DNA of 64,000 nt from Lepraria neglecta (taxonomy: Eukaryota; Ascomycota; Lecanoromycetes; Lecanorales; Stereocaulaceae): the NCBI GenBank assembly GCA_033220425.1, contig CM065652.1, positions 3,658,001-3,722,000 of the forward strand, in the 5' to 3' direction. A program made the translations under genes and the position numbers. Positions 33,026 through 43,759 of this stretch are shown here, one piece after another; within the stretch, counting starts at the first letter, position 1; each line of letters starts with the position of its first letter. The notes under the pieces were generated by a model. That model worked only from the letters and a program-made list of their open reading frames with translations. It had not been told where the DNA came from and searched no databases.

Positions 33026-33932
33026 ATGCCCACATATGCCATCCTAGGAGCCAGTGGTTACACAGGCCGCTCACTCCTCACTCTCCTCCTCAAAGACCCA
33101 AATAACACAATCAAGGCCTACGTGCGCTCCAAGTCGAAGCTTCTCGCACTCTTCCCTGGTCTCGAGGGAAACAAGTCCGTGCGAATATTCAACGGACCGC
33201 TTAACGACATCCCTTTGCTAGCATCATGCATTTCTTCCGACGTCAACGCCGTGTTCTGTGTCCTCGGCAGGAACGAGAGTGTGCCTGGGATGCGCATAGC
33301 GCAGGATGCAGCCCAATCTTTAGTCGCAGCACTGTGCTATCCTAACCCAGCAACCAACAGCGCGAAGAAGGTCGCGAAGATTATTTACTTGAGCTCCGCC
33401 TCGCTAAACCCACGCATTGGAGCCAATGAGCCAAGGCTTCTCCTTTGGGTGGTTCAAACGGCTTTCTCATACATATATGCAGACTTAGCCCTTGCTGAGG
33501 CTTACCTGAGATTGCATAAGTCCTGGCTGGATGTGACGTTCATGACGCCTGGGGGATTGGTGGAAGATGAGCAGAAGGGTCATGTTCTGACTATGGATCA
33601 CGTGAAGACTTTTCTGAGCTACCCTGACTTGGCTGCGGGGATGATCGAGGTGGCGGAATAGGGGAGCTATGACTGGAAGCACGTTGGTGTGTCGCCGACA
33701 GGCAAAAATGTGAAGATTGAGTACGTTGTTTTCCCTAATCCAATTCTGCTTTGTTTGGTGAGACATGTTTCGGGGGGTTTCTTGCTCCAGATGTTCCCGA
33801 GAACCGTCGGAAAAGAGCCGTTGCTGACTGGGGTAATACAGGTGGAAGGCTCCGAAGCAAATGGCTAAAGGATTGGTGTTTCATCTCACACCTTGGCTGG
33901 GGCGGATAGCGCAGTATGTAGGGCTGTTCTGA
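33026..33932 (+). CDS. NAD(P)-binding (NmrA/atypical SDR-like) protein interrupted by an in-frame stop
   Basis: ATG at 33026 opens YAILGASGYTGRSLLTLLL, a Rossmann fold with the GxxGxxG motif of atypical SDR/NmrA-like proteins. Further landmarks: VRIFNGPLNDIPLLASC, NAVFCVLGRNES and KIIYLSSASLN. A TAG at 33659-33661 ends the frame after 211 codons (LAAGMIEVAE). The same frame continues as GSYDWKHVGVSPTGKNVKIE, then a normal intron at 33721-33841 (GTACGT...ATACAG, with a GCTGAC branch site), then WKAPKQMAKGLVFHLTPWLG and a TGA at 33930-33932. The conserved-looking tail and intact intron suggest that the ancestral protein was about 261 residues. Either this is a young pseudogene or truncated allele, or the stop is a base error. 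Function unknown beyond dinucleotide binding. Confidence 0.7.
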
Positions 33933-34084
33933 ATTGAGGAGTGGGTGGTGAATGTGAATACCAGTGGGTGGTCAGCTCTTTAGGAGCGCAGCTGAGTTGC
34001 GATTGCTAGCGGTCATGCATGCTTCTTTCTAGAGTTGCGAACGTCGAATGGTTGGGTTGAGATTCCATGCCATGCTCTTCTCTT

Positions 34085-36506
34085 TCACCACCATGCACCA
34101 AGATGGCTCACGTCTCCATTCACAGCATTGGCGTCCACAGTCCCGGGTACATCTGGCATCTGGTAATTTTGCATGAAGTCATCCCATTCAGCCCAATTGA
34201 TTGTATCCATTGACTCATTCACGTTCAATGAGGCCAAGGCATCTGGTGTAAGATCTTGGTCGAGGCCGAAGGGGTGTGTTGGCACTGATGTTGGCATTGG
34301 TCCTTGAATCATGTCTGGTGCTGGGCCTTGGGGATTCCAATTTACCACGGGCTGTGGATGTTGGAATTGATCGAACGTGAGCGAACCAAATTGGGGCAGA
34401 GGCTGTTGCTGCAGTGGCATTAGGCTGATGTCTTTAGATTTTGACTCGTTCCTTTTCGCCTGTGCTTTGTTCATAAGCTTCTTGATTGGGCGCCAGAGCA
34501 TTCCCTTGCTTGAGTCTGCAATTCGCGCTGCCCAGTCGTCGAACACCACATCAATGATTCTCCAAGCCCGCTCCGCTAGTGGACCACTGTCCTGTACACA
34601 AAGCTCGGCCAGAGCAGCTGCCAGAGAATGCCATTGGACATAGGTCCTGAAGAACCACCGCCACGGTTCAGCAGCAGGGTCAGTATCGAGGAGATGGCTG
34701 CATTCCATGTTCTGGACTGCGACTACTAGGACGAGATCTCTTGCCATGTGTTGATGGGAAGCAGAGCGATTATCGTGCAAGGGAGGATGGTAGAGCCCCA
34801 GACGGACTCTTATCATGATTAGTCGGGTGATGACAGCAGTAGTCCAAGCAATTGGGTTGGATGGGTCGCAGTAAATCAGAATTTCGCCCTGAAGTCGCTT
34901 CTCAATCTGATTGAGTAGTACCTCCTTCTGTTCAAATGAGAGCTTGGGCGGTGAGTCTTCTTCGCCTTCCTTCATAGGCGGCACATATCCAACGGCAAGC
35001 GCGGTCTCCCACACAACATGCGAAACTTTAGTTTTTGTCATCTCCGTGAAATCATGTCTCTCGAGTATTGGCAACGTGCTCTGTGGGTCCATGTCACTAT
35101 CATTGATGTTTAAGGGCATCTTGGTATTGAAAGAGCCTGGCAGAATGATCGGGTCCGAGCCTCGGTCTTCACAGGCACGGATGTCTAGAGTGATTATCTG
35201 CCACCATAGTCGACGGCGTATCTCTACGGTGAAGGGCGTCAGTCCAGACCTTGAGTTCTCGCGGTGCAAGCCATGGGCAGTGGCTAATCGAACAACAATG
35301 CTGGTGAGCGTCCATGCGAATTGAGAATCGTCATTTGCACGAACGGCGATCTGTGTCTAGGAATTAGCACTAATCGTCGAAAGCACAAAACTTGATTCAA
35401 AACAGGACTTTCAACGCAGAAGCCTGAAGATCGTATTTGACTATGAGATCAATGACCACGATAAACAGAGATCACTTACGATGAATATGGCTAATGCCTG
35501 TATTGTTCCCAGTTCCGTTGTGTTCATGAGATCGGCGTTTATTAACGCCGTCTCAGTGCCAGATCTGTACCTAGCTAGCAAAGAGTCTCGTCCATCCTCA
35601 AAGCATTGCTGACATTGGCGGTCTGTGAGAGATGTGATTGCAGCATAATACACAGAGAATAGTAAGGCTTCGACATAGTTGCCAGATGGTACCTTCTGGG
35701 GATTGGCAGAGGCTTTCGTTATCAGGTTCCGTAACGTTGGCATATGTAGGAGCTTGAACATAGGATCAACGTTGCGGGCATAGAAGTCACAAAGAAGAAC
35801 CATATGGGCAGAAGAAGGATGCAACGAGGGTAGGTATTTGGGTAACAGGGTACTGGGGCCGAATACTGTCGAGGAATGGGAGCTCGTGGTTTCGGATGGT
35901 GGTTGTGTTGCGTTTGGCGAATGATCTTCCCCATCCGAGACATCGCCCATTGTTTGCCGTAGCCCTTCGACCTGTAGCACGGCAGTTGGTCAGCCATTCT
36001 GACAAGTTACGTAGTAAGATGCTGGCAGGTCCTAGGAGATTTATGCCCACCTCATTCGTCAGGCTGCGCCAGAACGCACTGCCGATGAACCTGCTGACGT
36101 CTATGCCAGTCTCTTGTGAAGATCGAGTCCCATCAGACATCGAGCCCTTGCTATCCGGTGTCTCTGGGCTTGCTGGGCCGAACGAGCCGGTCTTGTTCCC
36201 ATCCATGTCCTTTCCCTCCGTCTTCATCTTCTCTATGAGCTCTTCCATTCTTCCCAGCCGGTGCAGAAGTTCTTCGCTGTTTGCTTTTGAGCCATCCCTT
36301 CTCTTCTTGGAGTGTCTGACACGTTCGGGGAAGACGCAATCGAGTCCAGAGCGCTTGCAATTGGCGCATGGGTGTGTCTTATCGCACTTGATCTTTCTTT
36401 GTCTGCAATATGTGCAGCTCAGAGGCTGCTGTGTCGTTCGCCTTAGGAGGGTCGAGCCGCCGGGGGTCAATCCTCCATTCCCAGTACGCTCGATCTGCCC
36501 ATCCAT
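34085..36506 (-). CDS. Zn2Cys6 fungal-specific transcription factor
   Basis: Three exons (36051-36506, 35480-35971, 34085-35350), introns 35972-36050 and 35351-35479, giving 737 residues. The DNA-binding motif is at about residues 31-58: CTYCRQRKIKCDKTHPCANC followed by KRSGLDC, with exact Zn2Cys6 spacing. A short coiled-coil-like stretch follows (EELLHRLGRMEELIEKMK) and is the likely dimer interface. The middle-homology domain (fungal_trans) runs from about 200 to 560: LCDFYARNVDPMFKLLHMPT, VEALLFSVYYAAITSL, IVVRLATAHGLHRE and EIRRRLWWQIITLDIRACED. The C-terminus is Gln/Pro/Asn-rich and acidic (INWAEWDDFMQNYQMPD), as in activation domains. Targets are unknown; the neighbouring MFS and NAD(P)-binding genes are possible but nothing in the sequence shows it. 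Confidence 0.93.
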
Positions 36507-37493
36507 GACTAGAGAGTGTTCTTGGAGCCGAAAAACGAGGCATGTTGTTCTTTATTACACATTTTAGGCTGCGCTGAAAGTGAAGTTCTAAAGCGGTAAA
36601 GCTCCAACATCGTATCCGTAGATTCCGTACCGCGTTTTAGTGATCAACCCCCTCAGTTTCACAATCTTCGTGCAACTTTCTCTACGAATAATAAATACAT
36701 CATGATCATAAGTCAAAGTGACAGTCTGATAGTCGGTAAAGGAAGGAGATGACGTTGACATCTGCGCGACTTTTCAAGGGTTTTATGCATAGAACTAATG
36801 GTATGGGTGGTCACCTGACTAATGTTGATATTGTAAGGTAGTGCTGGTAGATACCCCCCAATCTTCTATTTCCCGTTCGAAATCTATATGTTCTTTTGTC
36901 ATTGCAAGATGCTATTCGTTTTCTGCCATGCCTCAACAACCTGTCCTAGTGGGTGTCCACAATACCAAGCTATGGCTTGGACTACATGCATTGCTCTCAT
37001 TCTCTTACCAACCCACCCACCCCACAAGATGACATCTGGACTTCGAAACTGGATGTGTTCGTACTCGTATTAGCGATTGAACCTCTGTACGATGAGAATT
37101 CATTTCCTTTTGTCAAGATTGAACTTATCTACTAGATTGCCTTGCTTAATGTTGCCTTCACCATGCTTGACAATCAATACTCCGTGGCTTGAACGGCATT
37201 CAATTGGATCAGTCCTCCATCTCAAGGCTTGTTGAAAAGTCGTTAGTCTGAAACTCAATTGGGTTCAATAATGGTAAGGCTGAGATGCTGGATGACCGTT
37301 GCGATGACATTTCGCTTAAACTTGTCGATGACGACAGCCATGACGAAAGACGTACATTCGATCATGTACCTGAGCTAGTCACACAAGCTCTTTCATCTTC
37401 CGCAAAAGTACCTAACAAGCTCAAGGATCTTCTTGTTCTTCAGAGTATCATCCACCAGAACCTGTTTCCAACTAGATTTACTATACACAAATT
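36507..37493. other. Divergent intergenic region
   Basis: About 1 kb between the divergent Zn2Cys6 factor and the small hydrophilic gene. No domain-bearing frame, RNA or repeat seen. Confidence 0.5.
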
Positions 37494-37999
37494 ATGGCAT
37501 CACAAGACCCCAACCCCCAAGGCGGCTCGATCACAGACATGGCCGTCGAGGGCACTACAGTCCCAGATGATGCAGCAACCCAACGCACCATCCCATCTGT
37601 TCCACGTCCTGGCCAAATGACAGATCCTTCCAATGATCCCAACAACTACGGCTCTGCAAACCTTGCTACGGCAGCTGACAATGCACAGGATATCAGCCGT
37701 GTACGTTTCTTTTCCGCCACTTAGTCAAGTTGAGAAAAGATACAAGGTGCTAGAAGCTGACTGTGTTGCAGACAACACGAGACAACGCTCCTACCGACGA
37801 CGTAATCACTGGGACCGGTGATACGATGCCTTCAGAAGTTAGCTCGAAGCGTCTCTACAACGTGATGAACCCCGATCTTAGCAAGGGACACGGAAGATAT
37901 GACAAGCACGTAGCGCAGAAGGGTAGTGATCAGGAGAAGGGTGCTAGTGAGGGAGCAGAAGAGGATGAGGTTGTGGATGGTGTTGTTGGCGGACGCTGA
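37494..37999 (+). CDS. Small hydrophilic hypothetical protein
   Basis: Two exons, 37494-37700 and 37772-37999, encode 144 residues; the intron is GTACGT...TTGCAG, phase 0, with a GCTGAC branch site. It joins DNAQDISR to TTRDNAPTDDV. The protein is Asp/Gly/Ser/Pro-rich, has no hydrophobic segment and only one block that looks constrained (SSKRLYNVMNPDLSKGHGRYD). Its composition resembles hydrophilic, disordered, stress-type fungal proteins, but I cannot assign a family. The intron quality supports a real gene. Confidence 0.55.
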
Positions 38000-38285
38000 A
38001 ATTAGCCTGGAATATCCGCGACAGCGAATGAACAGACTACTTCAGGAAGATGCTAAGAATTTTTAAGATAACAGAGTCTCAGCAGAGATGCCACAGCTTA
38101 ATGTACGTCCAAGGCTCGCGCTGCTAGGTAGATGAGGCAATGGATAAAGTCGATTTACTCGATGAATGAGAGAAATCTGGTAATCTGACCTTTCTACATT
38201 CCAATCAATACCAGCAATGTCGAATATCTCAGTCAAGGTCAAGAACAGAAAACCTTTCATTTGCAAGCCAAATGCTTTGGCCCCT

Positions 38286-40349
38286 CTACAGCTTGACACT
38301 CCTAATCAAATCCTTCTTAATCCCCGTCTTTTCCCCACTATACCCACCCCTAGGCTCCCCACCCTTATAGATCTGCCTAATACTTCCCAGCTTCTTCTTT
38401 TTGTCCTCGTACTTCTTCCTCTTTTTCACACGTGGATTTCTTACATCCTTCTTCCTCTTTGGCGCTAATCCCTTATTCTTTTCAATAGCATAGGAAATCG
38501 CCCTCTTCCCATCCACCCCTTCATCTTCTACCACACGCACGATACCGCCTTCCTTCTCTGCCTGAGTGTGTGCGGCTGCAACGACGGCTTTGGCTGCTTT
38601 TTTGCCTGCGGAGCGGGAGGCGACGAGGTCGTAGTAATCTTCTGAGCCGCTACCTTCACCGTTTCGAAGCTCTTGCGCTGCAGTATGATCTTCTTCATCA
38701 CTAGGGCCGCCGAGAGGATCGCCTTTGCTGCTTTCCTTAGGCTCCTTGCCACGTTGCTCGGCTTCAGCGTTCAACCTCGCCTGGCGATCTTTCAGCCGTT
38801 CGCGGTATGGTATATCAGCATCGCCTCCAGCATCTCGGCCAGCTGCATCACGTTTATTAGATTTTTGGGCAATCTGGGATGTGTAGAAGCGGAGACTCTT
38901 TTTTCGTTTGGCCTTTTCGGCGGCTTCATGGGCTGTGAGGTTTGTTTGTTCGCCGAAGTCGGATTCTGAGTCTTCTTGGGCATTGATAGGTTTCGTTGAG
39001 GTCTTCGACGGTTTCGGTAGTTTCTTGGCCGTGTTTGTTAAGGCTGTAAGACTGGCGAGCTCTTCTTCAGTCTTGCGTAAGCGCTGAGCTCGTCTTTCGT
39101 CTGCTTCGGCTTGAGCTGCATCAGCTGCTTTCTGTGCCTTGCTCTTGCGGTGTTTTCGCTTCTTTGGGCGCTCTTGATCCTCATCAACGGCACCATTAGA
39201 TAAGACCAGGTTATCGCTGCGTCCGTTCCGGAATTGGCTCTTTGCATCAACTGAATCAACAGTCTCTGGCACCTCGACGGTCTTTACTGTCTCCCAGAGA
39301 TCTCGGCACGTGACCAGTGTCTCCATAATCGCATGGTCCCGGAGTTGCTCCGGAGATATAGCTGCGAGTTGGCCATCCGAACCCGCTTGACCTGATGTGA
39401 ACAATGCAAAGTACATGGACAGTGACGCTAGATATGCTCGCAAGGCATTCAGCTTCAATACTGCAATTGGTATGAGCAAGTCCTGAGAATCCCCGGAGCT
39501 ATTGGCCATCGTAAATTTGTGCTGTTGCACAGTCTCCGCTTCTATAGCAGCCGTCCGAAGGTCCTCATGAACAGTCTGCAGTTCCAGAAACTCCCTAGAC
39601 AACGGCTCAAACTCCGGATATCGTGTTCTCAGTATCTTCAAGCGCTCCTCCGGTCCCATCACGTCCGTGATTTCGACCTTTGGTAGGCTGATGATCTTGC
39701 CTTGCCCTTCGTCGTCGTCGTCAATGTCTTTGCCAGCTTCCTTCCAGTCGATTTCATCAAAGCCGAAGTCGGCCTCTGTCATCCCCTGTAGCTGCTTTTG
39801 CTGGAGTCTCCTAGCCTCTGCCTCTTCTTCCAAAGCATCGGCTTCCGTCTCGATTTTGTCGGCATTGTAGTAGTCTTTTTCGGGAAGTTCCCCAACCACC
39901 AACGTCTTCGTCCTCTTCTGGCGCAGCGGAAGCTTCCGAGTCTGAGTCTTGCGGTCGCTTTCCTGGTTTGGCGAGCTTTGCCCGCCTTTTGGAAGGCTCG
40001 GGCGTTTCCTCGGCGTCCTCGTACTCTTCTTCAGAGTCCGAAACATCGTCATTCGCTACGAGGACTTCTTCGTCTGATGGTTCAAGGAAAGCTTCTAGAT
40101 CGCATGTCAGAATTGAAGTCCCACTCCGAGCTCCAGTGACTGTCACAAACCTTCCTCTTGAGCCTTCCTTTGCCTTTTCTGCGCCGGACCTTCTTCTAGC
40201 AAAATCTTATCCTGATTGATGTGGAATTCGTCCTCAGAGTCCGCCACATCCTCATATGTATTGATTCTCAGCTTGCTATCTCCCTTTGGTTCTCGTCTAG
40301 GCTCATCATGACCAAATGGTCGGCCTCCAGCCTTTCTTTTCTTTCCCAT
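38286..40349 (-). CDS. SAS10: SAS10/UTP3 small-subunit processome protein, with a one-base frameshift
   Basis: Exon 1 (40151-40349) starts MGKKRKAGGRPFGHDEPRRE; the intron at 40095-40150 has a TTCTGAC branch site; exon 2 runs to 38286. SAS10/UTP3 acts in the SSU processome on 18S rRNA maturation. The acidic N-terminus reads EPSDEEVLVANDDVSDSEEE and DEDVGGWGTSRK, then should continue DYYNADKIETEADALEEEAE. These parts are in different frames: a run of five A (minus strand, 39876-39880) has one base too many, and four A would give 668 residues without a break. A Utp3/C1D-like helical domain lies near residues 240-360 (PIAVLKLNALRAYLASLSMYF), then Lys-rich segments and the Sas10 C-terminal domain (NKGLAPKRKKDVRNPRVKKR ... 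GIKKDLIRSVKL). Both ends are conserved, so a sequencing error is the simplest reading. Confidence 0.9.
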
Positions 40350-40505
40350 TCTATAGGTGATGAGGAAACAAGAGCTCATTCGAAATTTCGTGGATTTCGG
40401 CATTAGACAAATTCACGGAGATAAGTAGCGCCTGACAGCCCTGTCTCCTATCAAAATGGACAACTACAATCCATTAACATTGATAAAACGCCTTTATAAT
40501 AGCCC
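40350..40505. promoter_or_regulatory. 156-bp bidirectional promoter of SAS10 and ketosphinganine reductase
   Basis: The two head-to-head start codons (SAS10 at 40349 minus, reductase at 40506 plus) are separated by only 156 bp, so both core promoters and 5' leaders must fit here or overlap. The palindrome CGAAATTTCG lies near 40380. A 35-codon upstream reading frame begins at 40456 and overlaps the reductase start. Confidence 0.6.
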
Positions 40506-41643
40506 ATGGCCTTGGGTTTTGCTTGGGCTTCTGCTCTATTGGTTGTGTTCCTATCTGTTCTGATATTTGACAGAATGGGTGGCTTCCAGAGCAAGAACCA
40601 ATTTCCCGTGGATGGACGAGTAAGTTTGTTCGGCTACCCCTTTCTACGCTTTTGGCTGACACGTACGAGTAGACAGTGATTGTGACCGGCGGCTCGCAGG
40701 GAATGGGCAAGGCTCTTGCAGAATTACTTGCTAAAAAGGGTGCCAATGTCTTAATCGTTGCGCGAACCGTGGGGAAGCTTGAAACTGCCCTGAAGGACAT
40801 CTGCGTAAGCCATTGGAGCTCCTCTCCGTCAAATAAACAAACCACCTAACATCTACACAGGTAGTAGCGGTCCGCCCCTCCACCCAACGCTTCCACTACA
40901 TCAGCGCCGACCTCACCTCCCCTACCGAAAGCACCCGCATAATCACTGAAGCAACAGCATGGAACAACAACCAAACCCCAGACATACTCATCTGTTGCGC
41001 AGGCTCTGCCACCCCCGGTCTCTTCATCGACCTCCCAACCTCAACTATTAAAGAGCAAATCGAAACTAACTACTACTCCTCTGCCTACATGGCCCACGCC
41101 TTTCTGCAACCCTGGCTGCAGAACCCGTCGGGCTCGAAAAGTCAGGAGGCGAAGCATATTGTTTTTACGTCTTCGCTGGTAGCGTTCCTTCCTTTGGTTG
41201 GATATAGTCTTTATACGCCATCGAAAGTTGCGCTTCGAGCACTTTCAGACACCCTATCCCAGGAACTTCTTCTTTACCACCCCCTCTGCAATATACGCAC
41301 GCACACCATTTTCCCCGGGACGATCTTCTCTCCTGGGCTCGAAATCGAGAACCAATCAAAACCGGCCATAACGAAGAAACTAGAAGAAAGCGACGGTGGA
41401 CAAACCTGTGAGGAGGTAGCAGCTTCCAGTATCAAGGGGCTAGAGAAAGGAGAGGAAATGATTTCGAGCGGGATAATGGGAGTTGCGTTGAAAGCGGGGA
41501 TGTTGGGGAGTAGTAGGAGGAATGGATGGGGAATTGTTGATACGGTTGTGGGGTGGATTGTCATGATTGTGTTGGTGGTTGTGAGAAGGGACATGGATGG
41601 TACTGTGAGGAAGTGGGGGAAAGAAAGGTTGGGGAAGAATTGA
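40506..41643 (+). CDS. TSC10: 3-ketodihydrosphingosine reductase (KDSR/Tsc10)
   Basis: Three exons (40506-40619, 40673-40804, 40861-41643) give 342 residues. It reduces 3-ketosphinganine to sphinganine with NADPH on the cytosolic face of the ER, the second step of sphingolipid synthesis. I chose the ATG at 40506 rather than 40575 because the extra codons encode a membrane anchor ([19 protein letters not shown]) like that of human KDSR. Exon 2 opens [20 protein letters not shown], the SDR cofactor motif. Exon 3 has [14 protein letters not shown], the HIVFTSS catalytic Ser segment and [14 protein letters not shown] with the YxxxK pair. A C-terminal hydrophobic segment ([15 protein letters not shown]) also fits the family. 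It is head to head with SAS10. Confidence 0.88.
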
Positions 41644-42079
41644 GGATGATGTGAGAGGGTTGCTATGGGTTGGTTGGGAGTGTCGTGGATGTCAGAGATG
41701 ATACCCTATATGAGCGTTGTAGATCGGCTATGTCAAATTAGCTGAATGTGATATGGACTCAAGGCACTTTGTTTGCGTGAGGCATTGAAGACGCGCTCTG
41801 TGACAATGGGTAAAAGGCCGAATAGAAATTGTTCTTGAAAGTTCGACTGGATGACATTGCATGCATTCCGATGCTTTGTGGGGTATCAAGTACATACGCA
41901 TGAACATTGCACTTCATGATGATAAATCTTCCTCTGCAGCACTCGTGATGTGCTTCTCAAGACGGCCTCCTTCATCTTGCCAATCCCGGCTCATCCATTG
42001 AACATCTCCACCTGATTCCCCTTCCTTCAACTGAACCATGCCTTGGCTCTTTGACAATGTAAATCCTCCCGAGCCCCCT
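41644..42079. other. Convergent intergenic region
   Basis: Tail-to-tail spacer between the reductase and GLE1. No feature supported. Confidence 0.5.
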
Positions 42080-43759
42080 TCATAAGACAAGTTTCTTTTG
42101 CCTCTTCAGGACATCCACCAACCCTGCCAGTGCCTTCGCCGCTATGCTTGGAGGTGATCTCTTTGGTAGCTCAACCAGCACATATCTCAAGACCGCCAGT
42201 GCCGCATCCCCAAAGAAATTTAGAAACTTGACCTCGTACCATTCTATCATCCCTTTCAGCACTACTAAATGGGTTTCAGTGATCTGATCGGAAGGTACAT
42301 TGGCAATCCGTGCTATTGCTTGCCAGTAGTGGTGGTCGGGATAGGGATTCTTTGCTCGTGCCTTCTCGTAATTCTTCAACGATATGCCAGCGAAGCCAGC
42401 GCCTAGGCCTGTCATTCGTTCAAAATGTCGTTGTTGCGGAACAAAGGGTCCTCCATCCTCCTCCTTCGACCATCCCAAGCGTTGCTTACCTTGAACTGAT
42501 TGTTCGTCCCCGTAAATGCCGAAGAGAACTGGACACACCACATGAAACTTTGCGATCAGTATATCGACCAGGCTGATCTCCTTCCAGCGAAGATCACTGA
42601 TGGCGAATATATGGCTTGCAACGGTACCTATAGGATCGGCTATCTGGGGCTTAACACCGGCCTCATCCACGAACTGTGCAACGATCGCTTTGGCGAAGAT
42701 GCTCAGAAGATAGACAAGCAGTGCGGGACCCTTCGGGTCGTTTACTTGCCGCGGTGGTGAGGCGAGGTACAGGGTTATGTCGACACTGGGCTCAGCAAGT
42801 GTTGCGGCCTTCTTGAGGATGTCCATGATGTTCTTCAGCTATAGCGGAAGGTCAGCATTGTAGATAGTTAGATGATCGATGCGACAAACCTGATTTGAAT
42901 TGGCGCCTTTGCCTTCCCTTAATTGCCCAACGGACTTCCTTATCTCCCTTCGCATGTCTCCCATAGCTTGCTTGAGCTCAGGGTTCTGCTTCGCCTGGGA
43001 TGCCATACCATTTCGGAGTTCTTTGAGTCGTTGGTGTATGGTAAGATAACGCTGGTGTTCCTCCTCCCACTGGGGATTTACAGGTATTGGTTGCGGAAGT
43101 TGTGTGACTTGATGAGCAGGTTGAGTAGACACTTTAGTGGTCGGTGCAGTTTGGGCTTGTTGTGAGGTAACGGCAGACTGTTTCGCTCGTGCTTCGGCAG
43201 CGCGTGCTTCATCTTTGCGCCGAACCTCAGCGGCCTGCTCTTCTTTCAATTTTTGTGCTGCTTCGGCATCACGTCTCTCTTGATCTTGTTTTCGCCTTTC
43301 AGCGGCTTCTTCCTCTGTCCGCTTGACTTCCGCAGCCCTCTTTGCTTCAAGTTCGGCAGTCCTAGCTCTCTCACTCTCCTGTCTTTTCTTTACTGCTAGT
43401 TCCTGCTCTTCTCGTTCTCGGCGCAGTCTGTCGTTTTCCTTTTGCGCTTCCTCCTCTCGTCTTCGGCGCTCTGCTTGTACTTGCTGCTCTAGCTGCTTCC
43501 GGAGCTGTTCAGCCTCGCGTCTAATTCGGTCGTGTCTGGCCGAAGCCTCGGTCAGGGCCTCTCGGTGCAAGACCTCTCTTTCATCATCCTCCCGGTCTAG
43601 CTGAGCACTGAATTGTTTTTGGGAAGAAATTGCTAGCTGTTGTAACTCCCATTGTAGCTGTCTTGAAGGGCTGTCGGTGGCTAACCTGTAGGGGGAGGTC
43701 GTTACATCTGTCGTATGTCTGGAGATCTTGGGCGTAGATAGGGATCTGGTACGTGACAT
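42080..43759 (-). CDS. GLE1: mRNA export factor GLE1
   Basis: Two exons (42890-43759, 42080-42838) encode 542 residues; the 51-nt phase-0 intron joins GANSNQ to LKNIMDILKK. GLE1 sits at the cytoplasmic side of the nuclear pore and, with inositol hexakisphosphate, activates the DEAD-box ATPase Dbp5 to release mRNPs. Residues about 50-200 form one long charged coiled coil (Glu/Arg/Ala/Lys heptads such as EEQELAVKKRQESERARTAE), then a Gln/Pro/Thr linker. The GLE1 domain covers about 225-542: YLTIHQRLKELRNGM, LLVYLLSIFAKAIVAQFVDE, ISDLRWKEISLVDILIAKFH, VCPVLFGIYG and HHYWQAIARIANVPSDQITE. No defect seen. It is head to head with SSD1 across about 1.06 kb. Confidence 0.93.
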
